DNA of 64,000 nucleotides from Henningerozyma blattae CBS 6284 (Eukaryota; Ascomycota; Saccharomycetes; Saccharomycetales; Saccharomycetaceae): positions 496,001 through 560,000 of the forward strand of contig NC_020186.1 of assembly GCF_000315915.1 (NCBI RefSeq). Reading direction: 5' to 3'. Each line of letters starts with the position of its first letter. Position 1 is the first letter of the stretch. Shown here piece by piece: positions 43,362 to 54,381 of the stretch. A program made the position numbers and the translations under genes. Under the pieces are notes generated by a model that was given only the letters and a program-made list of their open reading frames with translations, had not been told where the DNA came from and ran no database searches.

Positions 43362-45821
43362 ATGAATAAACCTTTGTCACGAGCCAACGAACGGAAAATT
43401 GAGCATATATCGGCCGAGCAAACACGGTTCTCGGCCGAGCATCGTTCAAATTCAGAATACAATTTGCAACAAAACATTACACCAAGACAGAGTGACCTAC
43501 GTCGGTCACGTTCAATGTCTGCTACACCAGGCCCTATAGTTGCTCATCCTGAAGTAAGCAATAGAGCTTTAACTGCCACCAGTGGATTTGTCAATTTGGA
43601 TCGAGAGAATATAACACCGAGTGTAACACCGCATATACAGCCGCATGCCACACCACGTCTTCATGATTTAACGTTTGGTCGAGTAGTTGGACGAGGTGCA
43701 TATTCTACTGTGGTACTGGCTACGGGTCCATCATCTGAATTAAAAGTATCGTCAAAAGCATCATCAATACCATCTTCAAAAGCATCTTCACTCCTCTCAT
43801 CGGAAAAACCTTTATCCTCGGAGAAATCACGATTGTCTTCGGATAAACCACGTTCGGCTTCGGATTTATCCTATGCTGTCAAAATCATCAATAAACGTTT
43901 CTTATTGCGCGAACGTAAAGCCAAGTATGCAGCCCTAGAGAAAGCTGCCTTGGTCCGATTACGTGATTGTCCCGGTGTTGTGCGACTTCATGCAACGTTC
44001 CAAGACCGTGAGAGTCTATATTTTGTTCTTGAATATGCTCCACATGGCGATTTACTTGCCTTACTGCGTCGTCACGGCTCACTTAGCCGCGCAGTCACCT
44101 GCCATTATGCCGCTCAGCTTCTTTCTGCTATTGGAGCACTTCATTCTGTCGGGGTTATCCATCGTGATATTAAGCCTGAAAATGTGTTGCTTGATTCACA
44201 TTACCGTGCTAAACTAACTGATTTCGGTACTGCAGCATTATTACCTCAGACCCATAGTAACCTTGAACAAGTTTCTCGCCATGTAACCACATCGTTTGTT
44301 GGAACTGCTGAATATGTACCACCTGAATTATTAGCAGCAGGACATGCAGACGGTACATGTGATCTATGGGCATGGGCGTGTGTGGTTTTCCAACTCATAG
44401 CAGGACGTCCACCGTTCCAGGCACGTAACGAGTTTCTCACTTTCCAAAATGTAATGGCAGTACGCTATACATATCCTCCAGGATTTCCCTCAGATCTTAA
44501 AGATTTATTACGCCGCGTTCTGAGACATGAGCCTCGTCAACGGTTGTTGCAGCCGCAAATTACTCAACACCAGTTTTTTGCCCACACTGACTTTTCAGAG
44601 GCATTATGGGACAAACCACCGCCACCGTTTGGACCTTATGAGAGTGAACGCATTACTCTGTCTAGTATTTTGCCTCTCGACCAAAATGAACGTAAGCATA
44701 GTGAGTCTAGTTCTCGATATAGTGAGACTACTTCAAGGCAAGGCACACGTAGGCAAAGTGAACCTAATGCCAAGTATACTAAGTCAAACTCTAGGCAAAC
44801 TGCAAAGCCTATTGGTTTTGTCGACCCTGTGGACTTTGCACCTTTGGATTCGCCTGTTCCCAACGAGCTTGTCATGAATTATCAACGGTTATCACACTCA
44901 CCTAGAATGCGCACTCCTCCACTGACTTCTCATAATGCTAGCGCTCTACATGCAGCCAACTTAGCTGTCCAACGATCTGAATTACAATCACAATCAAACG
45001 TCCCTAGACCAAGATCAATCGCCACTGTACTACCCCGTAGACCAAGAGCGTTTTCAGATCCAGTTGCATCGTCAGACCCCATGGAGTCACCATTATTATT
45101 AGACCATTTGAATACATTAATTGTTTCCAAATATCATAACAACAATGAGCGTATTATTAAATTACAAGAAATTAATGTCACCACTATAAACACAACTCAA
45201 TTACAATCTATATTCCAAATAGCATCACAACTACATTTGTCTATACATCAATTGTCAAATGCATCTGTACATGTTTGTACTTCAAATGATTTACAAAGCA
45301 TTGTGAAGAGTTTGGAGGCTACGCCTGCGCCCTCTGCTTCTGTTTCTACTCTCTCCGAATATAAGATAAACTCTCGTATGGTATCTAACGAATACAAACA
45401 ACCAGGAGGTAATATTTTCGACTCTACTTATTCCAAATCTTTAACTCAAACTTCGGCCGAATTGATTCCATTGAAAGATTATAGATTAAGAACGGTGGCT
45501 ATTACAAATTATTCCAACATTATAATTTTCATCAAAAAAATTACTTTACCCATAGAGTATGAAATATCAATGCGAACCACACTACATCCTACTTCGCCCC
45601 TGTTGTTTATCCATTCCAAATCAATCGTTCTACTCCCCACAACTACGAAATCTCTCGTCTTACGTTTCCCACTCACAACGTTCAAATCTTGGCTATCAAT
45701 ATTCCAAAAACAGCCTACTTCTCCTCCCTCTTTGCATTACAAACAACAAGCAATCATGTATCCAATCTTGCAAAAAAAGCAAAAATCTTCGTTTGCCAAA
45801 TTCTTGGATTCTATTTGGTGA
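43362..45821 (+). CDS. PKH1: PDK1-type protein kinase (Pkh1/Pkh2 orthologue)
   Basis: Pkh kinases phosphorylate the activation loops of Ypk1/2, Pkc1 and Sch9 in sphingolipid and eisosome signalling at the plasma membrane. The 819-residue protein has a glycine loop GRGAYSTVV (110-118), catalytic Lys174, HRDIKPEN with Asp269, DFG at 287-289 and the PDK1 activation segment SFVGTAEYV with the autophosphorylation serine at 311. Between the glycine loop and Lys174 is a Ser/Lys-rich insert (about 122-169) with SSEK/SSDK units, not present in S. cerevisiae Pkh1 as I recall it. A Ser/Arg-rich linker and a C-terminal region (from about 585) follow. Codon use is GC-richer than in the neighbours. IZH and WRS1 flank it, fitting YDR490C or its duplicate YOL100W. 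Confidence 0.92.
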   Translation: MNKPLSRANERKIEHISAEQTRFSAEHRSNSEYNLQQNITPRQSDLRRSRSMSATPGPIVAHPEVSNRALTATSGFVNLDRENITPSVTPHIQPHATPRLHDLTFGRVVGRGAYSTVVLATGPSSELKVSSKASSIPSSKASSLLSSEKPLSSEKSRLSSDKPRSASDLSYAVKIINKRFLLRERKAKYAALEKAALVRLRDCPGVVRLHATFQDRESLYFVLEYAPHGDLLALLRRHGSLSRAVTCHYAAQLLSAIGALHSVGVIHRDIKPENVLLDSHYRAKLTDFGTAALLPQTHSNLEQVSRHVTTSFVGTAEYVPPELLAAGHADGTCDLWAWACVVFQLIAGRPPFQARNEFLTFQNVMAVRYTYPPGFPSDLKDLLRRVLRHEPRQRLLQPQITQHQFFAHTDFSEALWDKPPPPFGPYESERITLSSILPLDQNERKHSESSSRYSETTSRQGTRRQSEPNAKYTKSNSRQTAKPIGFVDPVDFAPLDSPVPNELVMNYQRLSHSPRMRTPPLTSHNASALHAANLAVQRSELQSQSNVPRPRSIATVLPRRPRAFSDPVASSDPMESPLLLDHLNTLIVSKYHNNNERIIKLQEINVTTINTTQLQSIFQIASQLHLSIHQLSNASVHVCTSNDLQSIVKSLEATPAPSASVSTLSEYKINSRMVSNEYKQPGGNIFDSTYSKSLTQTSAELIPLKDYRLRTVAITNYSNIIIFIKKITLPIEYEISMRTTLHPTSPLLFIHSKSIVLLPTTTKSLVLRFPLTTFKSWLSIFQKQPTSPPSLHYKQQAIMYPILQKKQKSSFAKFLDSIW

Positions 45822-45863
45822 CGTACTACGCGCTTACACATACATAATTATACATACGCAATT

Positions 45864-47111
45864 CTATTTACTTTCCTCCTCTCTTAATCTTCTCAACTTA
45901 TGAGGTTTCATAAATTGATCCAATACTTTATCATCCACGAGAGCCCGACGTTGTTGAAATCCAGCTACAAATTCTTGTAAAGTTTCAATACACATCTTCT
46001 TCATTTCACCACTTAACAATTCACCAGAACGGTACTTTTCAGCACTTTCCTTCAATAATTCATCATCATCTTTGAAAAATGACAAGTATTGATAAGCAAC
46101 ATCCACATCTGGATTACCACCCAATTCTCTATGTAGCGCTACGGAGACTTGACCACCACTAAAGGCATACTTGTTAATCTTCTTAGTAATTTGTTTACTA
46201 GTATCAGTCATGAAAATAGCAGTATTCTCATCAGATGCAGACATCTTGGTAGTAGACCCTTGTAATGCAGGGAAAAATCTAGAATGGATTAATGCTGGTT
46301 TGGAATATTTCAGTTTATCAGCAACATCTCGACATACACGGAAATATGGATCTTGATCAATAGCACAAGGAATTAAACATGGTGTCTTGTCTGGTAACCC
46401 TAGGACTTCAGGGAAAGAACTTGGGAAGGCACTGGCGATTTGAATAGATGCAAAATGGAATTTACCAATACAATCAGAATCAGTAAACCCGAATACAGCC
46501 TTGGCGGTAGAACCAGTGATTTGTCTAGAGACTCTTACAACAGTTTCATAAAATCCACCGCCCATATATTCTAAATCAGAAAAGATAAAAGTATTTTCAG
46601 GTTTAAACCCTACGGCAATAATATCCTTGGCGTTTTCTCTAGCAAATTTTTTCACATCTTCAATCTTCAATTTATGCTTAAATAGAAATTTTTCGTCATC
46701 TGTCAATTCAATTACCAAAGGAACATCAAAAACTTCTTGTAACCATTTTGTAAACAAAAATGGAATCATATGACCTAGATGCATGGAGTCACTAGATGGA
46801 CCACGCCCTGTGTAAAGGAAAAATGGTTTCCCAGCTTCATGAAGATCCAAGATTTTACCAAAATCACGTTGACTGAAAAATAACCCTTTTCTCAAGAAAT
46901 GATGTGGTTTATGGCCTGTTACTTTTTCGAAACGTTCTAATAGTTCATCATCAATTGGTCTGGTACCAAATTGTTTGATCAATTTCTCATAATCAATACT
47001 TTGAGCATTACCTTTTTCATCAACGGCACCTTCCACATCCCATGGTGTGACGACTTGATCTTTGGTATTGGATGTAGTCAAGTCTTTAAGTTTATCAGAT
47101 ACTTCCTCCAT
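45864..47111 (-). CDS. WRS1: Cytosolic tryptophanyl-tRNA synthetase
   Basis: Wrs1 charges tRNA-Trp in the cytosol. The 415-residue protein (432 in S. cerevisiae) has the class I signatures GRGPSSDSMHLGH (HIGH motif as HLGH, 111-114) and KMSAS (289-293) in the eukaryote/archaea-type TrpRS fold. The conserved FGFTDSDCIGKFHFASIQ and ALQGSTTKMSASDE segments are also present. It converges on the PKH kinase with 42 bases between stop codons. It is followed by COQ3 and HMI1 on the same strand, matching YOL097C-YOL096C-YOL095C. Confidence 0.97.
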   Translation of the reverse strand: MEEVSDKLKDLTTSNTKDQVVTPWDVEGAVDEKGNAQSIDYEKLIKQFGTRPIDDELLERFEKVTGHKPHHFLRKGLFFSQRDFGKILDLHEAGKPFFLYTGRGPSSDSMHLGHMIPFLFTKWLQEVFDVPLVIELTDDEKFLFKHKLKIEDVKKFARENAKDIIAVGFKPENTFIFSDLEYMGGGFYETVVRVSRQITGSTAKAVFGFTDSDCIGKFHFASIQIASAFPSSFPEVLGLPDKTPCLIPCAIDQDPYFRVCRDVADKLKYSKPALIHSRFFPALQGSTTKMSASDENTAIFMTDTSKQITKKINKYAFSGGQVSVALHRELGGNPDVDVAYQYLSFFKDDDELLKESAEKYRSGELLSGEMKKMCIETLQEFVAGFQQRRALVDDKVLDQFMKPHKLRRLREEESK

Positions 47112-48709
47112 CGTTAAATGCAGTTCTCAATACAGTTCTTGCTGATTTTTCAATCCCACACGGCAATACAAATTTGTAATGAGCTTTTTTTAATTAACAA
47201 ATTTTTTTTTCACATTTTTTCACATTCCTTCGCGAAACCTCGAACGTTGCGTTAGAAATTGAAGAAATTATTTAATAATTGCAATTACAAATAATATCAA
47301 AAAAAAATAAAATTAATAGTGAGTCATTTTCCAAGCTAACGAAGTTTAATAGTACAAAAGATAGTATAGGAAAAATATTCAACTCATAATATTATATATC
47401 CAAAAGAACTCAAGTTGAACTTTCCATGCATTTCAGATGTACAATTGAGAACGGATCAATTTTTTTCATTGCCGTTGATAATACATAAAATATCTCTAAT
47501 TTAACAAACTGGTTTCAAGAAAGGAGGTTCTTGATGCACAAACATAACAATTTCAGTAGTTGTCAACTTTTCATTAACGTAGAGTAAAGAAACCTACGCC
47601 GGATGAAATATTCGTTAGGCAAACCATTTAGCTTTGCTAATGCCCCTCTATTTTCTTTGCTTGGTAACCATAGACGAATAATACTTACAAGATAATTATT
47701 AAGCTAACTATAGGAGACAGCCATTTTATAAGTTCCGAGTAAGGCAAGTTTTAAACTGATTTATATCGGCAAAATCATTCAAGTTCTTCCTTATGCCATC
47801 TAAAAAGCTAGCTTATTATCTGGCACCATTAAACTTTACTTGTTTAGAAAAATTAGCAATGATCTCATTGAGCTTCTTTTCACCTATTTGTTGCTCAATG
47901 AATATGATACACACCAATCTTCGCTTACGTCCCTCTAATAAAATAATATTCTAATTTTTAGAAATATACACATTTGCTCTAGATATAATGAAAGAAGGAA
48001 ATGAAAGAATAGAATAGGAAGTTGAGGAGTCATTTGTAGAAAGTGCTAATTTACGCGAAAGCTCTGATCAGAATTAAGGATGATGAAGAAGAAACAAAAA
48101 TTTTCAGATATTAGGTATCCCCAGTGACTAGGATCAGAATAAAAATATGCACTATATGATTATAAATGTTGATAATCCTACAACAAATTTACAGTAAGTT
48201 TGCGAAGATAAAAATGACCAAGATGAAGAGATTCCTATATACCAAAATGGAACTTCCAGGAGATATAAAATTAATGCTCAACCTTTTCAATATATGAATT
48301 ATGAACTTTACTGACTCATTAATGTTGATATCTCGTTATTCTAGCATGAAATAGAAGGTTAAACTTTGAAACAATCTGCATATATAAAAATATTTATATG
48401 TAAATCTTTTTCTTTAACTGATATTTCAAAGTAGTAGTAACCTTATTATTATTTTTCGTTTTAGGATAAATCGCGTCGTTCGAGAATGTAAACTCCGTTA
48501 TTCCTAAATTGCCTAATAAAATGCGAAAATATAGATCTATCTCAAATTAGATCATCAATTCAATTAGCAAGAAAACTCCCCAGAAAAAAACAAACATAAT
48601 GGGGGGTTTTCTTTGAATTTTAATATGTTTAATATATGAAATGAAGCTTATGAACCATAAGAGGAACTATTTAAAAAATTACAAACCATTATTATATACA
48701 AAGCGATCT
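47112..48709. other. Gene-free stretch between WRS1 and COQ3
   Basis: 1.6 kb with the WRS1 promoter at the left and the COQ3 3' region at the right. No ORF of interest, tRNA or repeat. A G6 run lies near 48601. The length suggests one or more genes have been lost here, but no recognisable relic remains. Confidence 0.5.
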
Positions 48710-49624
48710 TTATTTTGGTAATTTCTTTATGGCCAAGAAATAATTGCCAACATCACTGCAGTTATGCTCAACCCATGCCTTAAAAGGTAAATACATAGTA
48801 CCTTTCACATCCATCACTTGATATTTATTTGGTACTGTACTTTGAAACCATTTAATAATATCTTTGGAGTTTACATATTTATTAAGATGATGAGTCCCAA
48901 CTGGAACAATTTTCAACACATATTCTCCCATAAATATTGTAGTAAACCATGATATTAAATCCTTGTTGATTGTACTTATAAACAAAATACCATTAGGTTT
49001 CAATTTTCTCCACGAATGGCTAAGAATAGAACTTGGTGAATCAACATGTTCCAACATTTCAAAACACGTCACTATATCATACCCTTCGTTTGGCTCTACG
49101 TCCTCAACTGCTTTCAATTCATACGTTAGTTTCCCCTTAAGAGCTGGGTCTTTTTTGGCATGAAGTTTGGCCACTTCAATACAGTCCTTGGTTAAATCAA
49201 CCCCAGTAACATGTTGAACATATGGTAACCTACCCATTGATTCTGCAAGTATACCTCCTCCACATCCAACATCTAATACCTTTAATTTCCTCGAAATTAA
49301 TATTTTTTCAATCTCATTATCAAATTCTTCTTGGACTGCTGTAGATATATCCTTTGGTAAAAATTTTTTATAATTAAATCCAGGAACATAAATATCTGAA
49401 TTCTCAATTTTGATTGTATTCCGGATATTTCTCTGTATAAAATCTAATCTTGCTAAATTCATTAAATGAAGAATTCTTTGATTGCCATGGGTATCCCACC
49501 AAGTAGGTGCCAGATTTCTAAAATGTTCAACTTCAGATGCTGAAGCATCTGTAGATTTGAACCTTGTAAGTATCCAAGGGGACCTTCTTACTTTAATTGA
49601 TTTTAAACATTGCATTCTATTCAT
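48710..49624 (-). CDS. COQ3: Ubiquinone biosynthesis O-methyltransferase Coq3
   Basis: Coq3 carries out the two O-methylation steps of coenzyme Q synthesis on the matrix side of the inner mitochondrial membrane, within the CoQ synthome. The 304-residue protein (about 312 in S. cerevisiae) has a basic presequence (MNRMQCLKSIKVRRSPWILTRFKS) and the UbiG-type start EVEHFRNLAPTWWDTHGNQRILHLMN. SAM motif I is VLDVGCGGGILAESMG (about 113-128), followed by FEMLEHVDSP and the C-terminal AIKKL. It is followed by HMI1 on the same strand, as in S. cerevisiae. Confidence 0.96.
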   Translation of the reverse strand: MNRMQCLKSIKVRRSPWILTRFKSTDASASEVEHFRNLAPTWWDTHGNQRILHLMNLARLDFIQRNIRNTIKIENSDIYVPGFNYKKFLPKDISTAVQEEFDNEIEKILISRKLKVLDVGCGGGILAESMGRLPYVQHVTGVDLTKDCIEVAKLHAKKDPALKGKLTYELKAVEDVEPNEGYDIVTCFEMLEHVDSPSSILSHSWRKLKPNGILFISTINKDLISWFTTIFMGEYVLKIVPVGTHHLNKYVNSKDIIKWFQSTVPNKYQVMDVKGTMYLPFKAWVEHNCSDVGNYFLAIKKLPK

Positions 49625-49917
49625 ATCTGCTATGCTAATTGATTTGTATTAGGAAAGTAGTATTTTCCCCTTTTTTGTTTTTTTTTTTTTTTTCTTTTTA
49701 AATTATATTTGTCCGTTGTATATATAATTAAATATTTCTACATTCCTTGTAAGATGAATTTAGTGCTCGGAAAAGGTCACAAATTATTTTTGTAAAAATA
49801 AATAAAATTTAAAAATTACAAATCAATAAACTCAGAGAATAATATTACAAAAACTGCAGATAAACTGCTCCCAAATTATCCTAATGAATATAGATATATG
49901 CATATATTACAAAATTA

Positions 49918-52128
49918 TTATTTAGGTACCCTCTTTAAGCCTCGAAGGAGACTTGGCATTATCCTAGTGGTGCCAAACCATCTTTTTTGGTGATTTCTGA
50001 TAACTTGGTATTTCTGCATTAATAATAAATATTTCTCAATGTTAGGCGTAGTCAATTTTCTACCAAGAGTTGTATTATAATAATTCCAAAATTCTTTTTT
50101 CTTGGCCAAGGGGAATACTGAAGGATACTTAAAATTAGATTTAATATTAGGATGATTAACATTAAACATATACAAAATATTCTTAGCTCTTGTCATTGCT
50201 ACATATAATACAGAATTTTCTATTGGAAACGATTGAAATATATTTTCGAATATAAATACAATTGGAAATTCTAAACCCTTGGAAGAATGAATAGTAGATA
50301 GTTTGATGCAAGCAGATGATGGAGTTAATCTTGAATTCGAATAGCCAGAATTTGATTCATTATGAAGAAATATACTATATTCAAAATATGTTTCAATAAA
50401 CCATTCCAACAATGGTACATCTTCTGGTCGATCCATCATACATGCTTTCATTGTTCGAAATAAATCTTCTAAGTGATTTTTAAAAGACATACGATCAACG
50501 TCATCTTTAAATTGGAGATGTGTGTAAGGTAAATTAAATGCAATATCACAGACGTTCTTTAATAATTTTATAGGATTATCCTCATATAAATATTCTTTAT
50601 TATTAATATATGGAGATAATTCATCAATAAATTGTTTTACAGTTTTATGTGTAGTAATTTTAGTAAGTCGTTTGGACTTTGTTTCACTGGTAATATAATT
50701 CCATATAGAACAATTGAATTCTTTACATTCTGCATATAATTTATTAATAAATGTACTACGAATACCTTGTAAGGCACCCAGTGTAACTATAATACTAAAA
50801 TCACTTTGAATATTTTGAATTTCTTCATTCGAAATCTCTGAATCAGAATATTTTTCTTTAGATACTAAGTAAATTACTTTCCATAAATCAATTAAAAATT
50901 GAATTCTAGGATCACTTAACCAAGTTGGTTGAGCTGTCAATTTTTGATATTCGATTTGATATTTGTCAAGAATGTTGGCAATGAATTGAATTTCTGAATT
51001 AGTTCTTGCAAGAATTGCAATATCAGATAATTGAGCAGATGACGTTACTGCTTGAATGATTTGATCAATCATAAATTCACAAGTAGCATTGCTATTGGGA
51101 AAATTCATTATAATTGGCTTTAAATTTGAAGATGATTTTAATGTGATATTTTGAGCTTCTCTTTCAGCTTTATAATGCACCAAGTTAGGCCCCATTATTT
51201 CTACCACCTGTGAAATGATTTCTGGAGTATTTCTGAAATTATCATACATATATAAAGTTTTAATATCTGATTTCCTTTTCTTATACTCATTCTCTAAAGA
51301 TTTAAGAAATGATACATTATCCCCCAAAAATTGATATATACTCTGGTTGGGATCTCCAAACAGAGCTAATTGCTTTCCAATTGTAATTTGTTTAATTAAA
51401 GGCAATAAGCTGGGATAAAGGTCTTGATATTCATCAATAAATATGACCTTTATTTTACTTTTTATATCTACAATTGTTGAATCTACCTCTTGGGGTTCAC
51501 AGCCATCTTCCAAATTTTTACTTTTATTTTGATACGTTTCTAAATATCTTGCTGCTCGTATAATCATCTCGTCATTGGTCATAACTTTATACCTCTTCAT
51601 GATACTGGAAATTTGCTCGAATTTTTTAGGTGCTACTTTATCAGTAGAATAATAAATATTTTTGAATAGTTGCTGAAACTTTTTTAGGTTTGTTTCATAC
51701 GATGCGGTGCCAGTGGGAGATGAACCAGTCGATATCAATTTCATTAATCCACGCCACCCATTTTCTTCCAAAATATTGACAATACCATCTTGTTCAACAA
51801 CTATTTTATTCGCAATACTATGAATTGTATGTATATGTAACTTATCTATAAGGCTATCTAATTCTTCAGATGAATATTTTACTTGATCATTTAATTCCTG
51901 GACATTCTTTTTTAATTTATCTATCACGTTATCTACTGCTTTATTTGTCAATGAAAGAATTAGTATTTCATCCGCTTTTAAATGACCCTCACTTATTAGA
52001 TGATGTACCCTTCTTAGTAAAATCTCTGTCTTTCCTGATCCTGGACCTGCAATAACCTTTAGAAGACTATCAGGCCTATAGGGGTACCCCACTACCTTCT
52101 TTTGTAGTGGAGTTAATATATGAGGCAT
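49918..52128 (-). CDS. HMI1: Mitochondrial DNA helicase Hmi1 (UvrD/Rep family)
   Basis: Hmi1 is a superfamily 1 helicase of the mitochondrial matrix needed to maintain wild-type mtDNA. The 736-residue protein (706 in S. cerevisiae) has Walker A AGPGSGKT (27-34), the LSLTNKAVDNVI motif Ia region, Walker B FIDEYQDLYPSLL, motif III LFGDPNQSIY, motif V STIHSSKGLEFPIVF and motif VI LYVAMTRAKNILY. Its end is Arg-rich (TTRIMPSLLRGLKRV), which fits the C-terminal import signal known for Hmi1. The open frame runs to 52146, but that codon is TTG; the first ATG, at 52128, leads into PHILTPLQKKVVG as expected. Confidence 0.96.
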   Translation of the reverse strand: MPHILTPLQKKVVGYPYRPDSLLKVIAGPGSGKTEILLRRVHHLISEGHLKADEILILSLTNKAVDNVIDKLKKNVQELNDQVKYSSEELDSLIDKLHIHTIHSIANKIVVEQDGIVNILEENGWRGLMKLISTGSSPTGTASYETNLKKFQQLFKNIYYSTDKVAPKKFEQISSIMKRYKVMTNDEMIIRAARYLETYQNKSKNLEDGCEPQEVDSTIVDIKSKIKVIFIDEYQDLYPSLLPLIKQITIGKQLALFGDPNQSIYQFLGDNVSFLKSLENEYKKRKSDIKTLYMYDNFRNTPEIISQVVEIMGPNLVHYKAEREAQNITLKSSSNLKPIIMNFPNSNATCEFMIDQIIQAVTSSAQLSDIAILARTNSEIQFIANILDKYQIEYQKLTAQPTWLSDPRIQFLIDLWKVIYLVSKEKYSDSEISNEEIQNIQSDFSIIVTLGALQGIRSTFINKLYAECKEFNCSIWNYITSETKSKRLTKITTHKTVKQFIDELSPYINNKEYLYEDNPIKLLKNVCDIAFNLPYTHLQFKDDVDRMSFKNHLEDLFRTMKACMMDRPEDVPLLEWFIETYFEYSIFLHNESNSGYSNSRLTPSSACIKLSTIHSSKGLEFPIVFIFENIFQSFPIENSVLYVAMTRAKNILYMFNVNHPNIKSNFKYPSVFPLAKKKEFWNYYNTTLGRKLTTPNIEKYLLLMQKYQVIRNHQKRWFGTTRIMPSLLRGLKRVPK

Positions 52129-52602
52129 AATATATGAGAGAAGCAAGGTCGCTTTCTTTTATTTATTTTTTTTTGAATATTTTGATTTTTCTTAGTAAAT
52201 ATACACTATTTGAAATTTTAAATATTTCACTTTTTTATTATTAACGAAGAAAACATACGTTTGGAAATATTGCCATTATAAAATAATCAATTAAGACAGA
52301 ATTGAGTTTTAGGACTAGTTTAAATTTTGCTGTATATACTAATTTTTACATATTATATCAGTCGAATAATAATATTCATATATTTTGCATGTAATCTATC
52401 AAGATACAATCTAAAAAAAAAAATATAAATAAGCATAGTTGGCTTATATGTGACCTGTCAAATATTATAATGAGCAGATCTAATTTTGAAATAGGAAGAA
52501 ATACATTCATAGTTGGCAAAATTTATTTCCTTAAATGTTTTAAACAACACTAAAATTTTAATAAGGCTAATGAGTTTGCACTCTTACTAGATTAGCTTAA
52601 AC
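52129..52602. other. HMI1 promoter and VPS52 3' region
   Basis: AT-rich. RFC4, the neighbour of HMI1 in S. cerevisiae, is missing. Nothing else is seen. Confidence 0.5.
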
Positions 52603-54381
52603 TTATTTTTCTGAAAATGCACGTACTAGGGTACTATAATGTTCCTCTGTTTCTTTAATAATTAGAGGCATACTATCACCTGTCTCGTCTTCATCCATTC
52701 TTAAAATTTTTTGCTGCAAAGCGTTATATAAATATAAATAATTAGTAGCTAGAAATCTTTCAGGCGAGCTTGATTTTTTACTACATTTGGTCATTATCGT
52801 TTCAAAATCATTTCTTAATCTAGTGATGGAATTATAAACTGGTTCTGACCGTTCATCAATATCATTTTTGTGTGCTATAGCCAAAGTTAAAAAACTGGTC
52901 AAAAATTGGGAAAATTGAACTGTTAATTCATGTGGTGTAGTTAATGAATCAGAATTTTTAGAAGTTCCAAAACCTTTTGCAATATTGGTAGTAACTGCAA
53001 TCTTCCTAATACTATCACATTGAAAATCAACTAATTGTTGAAATTTTGGCCATAAAATAATTAATTGAGAGTTGATATAGTCCGAAATAACCGGCAATTC
53101 TGATCTATTTGCCTCATACTGCAATTGCTGTCCAATACGAATGCTAATTAAAACACCAAATATATCAAAACTATATTCTAGCAAAGCTTCGGTATATTTG
53201 GTTGCTTCATCCAAGGTTGGTTGAAATATTTGTTCTAAAATACCACTTAATTCTTCCTTGTCATTACTTGTGTGAAAAAATTCATTCAAAAATTTAAATT
53301 CTGCTTTGCAATTATCTAATATTGCTAAATTTAAATTTTTAAACCCTATTTCCAAATAATTCTCCTTTGGATTATTTTCAGCAATTTGGGAGACCATTAC
53401 AGTATTATCTGCCTGAGTCAAAATATTCAATCTTTTATTAATTTGAAAGTAATCTGCAATATTTTCGTCACTAATTAAATTTATTGATTTTGAGTAAGTA
53501 CTTGATAAATATGTTGGAAATAAATACGACGCTGCGCTATTCACAGAAGTATTTGATAGTCCATTGCCAAGAGCATATTGATTATCAATATTCTTCAACG
53601 GTAATATTGTTAACGATCTGATATATCTTGCAAAATAAGATTTGTAATACCAGCGCATGGTGTATGCATATGCTTGTCTTAATTCTAAGGCTAACGAATA
53701 ATTATTATCAACAATAAAAGGAAAAATCTCTTTTACTTCCAAAAGCTTTTCTTGTATTTTTTGAGAAGGGATTGTATCATGATTTCTCAGTGCTTTGATC
53801 TTATGCACTATGAATTTTTTTGATCTTTCAAGGAGAACCTTTTCGAGATCATCTAAAACTTTATTTAACTGCTTGAAATCAATGGGAACTTCATCTTTTT
53901 CGTTAGTGGTATCATTATATTTAGAATAAATTTCTCTTTTATTTCGAATATATTCAATGTTTGATTGCCATTTATTACAAATCTTCCCGTTTATAATATC
54001 ATTAATAGAATTAGGTGATAAAATCAAATCATCAACCAACGGACTAATATCTTTCAGCATAGTTGAATTCGATTCTAAAAGACTTTTAAGTTCGTTAGAT
54101 TTCTCTCGTATATAGCCCAAATCATTAGTAAAACTCTGTAATTGGTTATTAAAACCTATGATATCCTGGCGTAATTTAGGAACTAAATCATTAATTGTAT
54201 ATTCAATTTTATTATGTTTTTTTTCTAAAGTTTCTAAATCATCTAATAAAGAATCAGAAGTGTTACTTTCCGACTCCTGACATTGCTGAAGGAAACTTTT
54301 TAAAGTTTTATCTAGATCCAGCTCACCTTCAGGCTGTAATTGTTCTTTAGGAACATTCAGTATCAAACTTAAAGCATCCAT
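52603..54381 (-). CDS. VPS52: GARP tethering complex subunit Vps52
   Basis: Vps52 (Sac2) with Vps51, Vps53 and Vps54 tethers endosome-derived vesicles at the late Golgi. The 592-residue protein (641 in S. cerevisiae) has N-terminal coiled coils (about 45-115) and the conserved ISPLVDDLILSPNSINDII. The family hallmark LALELRQAYAYTMRWYYKSYFARYIRSLTILP lies at about 225-256, with FQINKRLNILTQADNTVMVSQIAE, DIFGVLISIRIGQQLQ and a C-terminal LIIKETEEHY. Large parts align with S. cerevisiae Vps52 from memory. That gene is YDR484W, so it interleaves with YOL-type neighbours (HMI1, TRM10), as expected for the ancestral gene order. It is divergent from TRM10. Confidence 0.96.
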   Translation of the reverse strand: MDALSLILNVPKEQLQPEGELDLDKTLKSFLQQCQESESNTSDSLLDDLETLEKKHNKIEYTINDLVPKLRQDIIGFNNQLQSFTNDLGYIREKSNELKSLLESNSTMLKDISPLVDDLILSPNSINDIINGKICNKWQSNIEYIRNKREIYSKYNDTTNEKDEVPIDFKQLNKVLDDLEKVLLERSKKFIVHKIKALRNHDTIPSQKIQEKLLEVKEIFPFIVDNNYSLALELRQAYAYTMRWYYKSYFARYIRSLTILPLKNIDNQYALGNGLSNTSVNSAASYLFPTYLSSTYSKSINLISDENIADYFQINKRLNILTQADNTVMVSQIAENNPKENYLEIGFKNLNLAILDNCKAEFKFLNEFFHTSNDKEELSGILEQIFQPTLDEATKYTEALLEYSFDIFGVLISIRIGQQLQYEANRSELPVISDYINSQLIILWPKFQQLVDFQCDSIRKIAVTTNIAKGFGTSKNSDSLTTPHELTVQFSQFLTSFLTLAIAHKNDIDERSEPVYNSITRLRNDFETIMTKCSKKSSSPERFLATNYLYLYNALQQKILRMDEDETGDSMPLIIKETEEHYSTLVRAFSEK

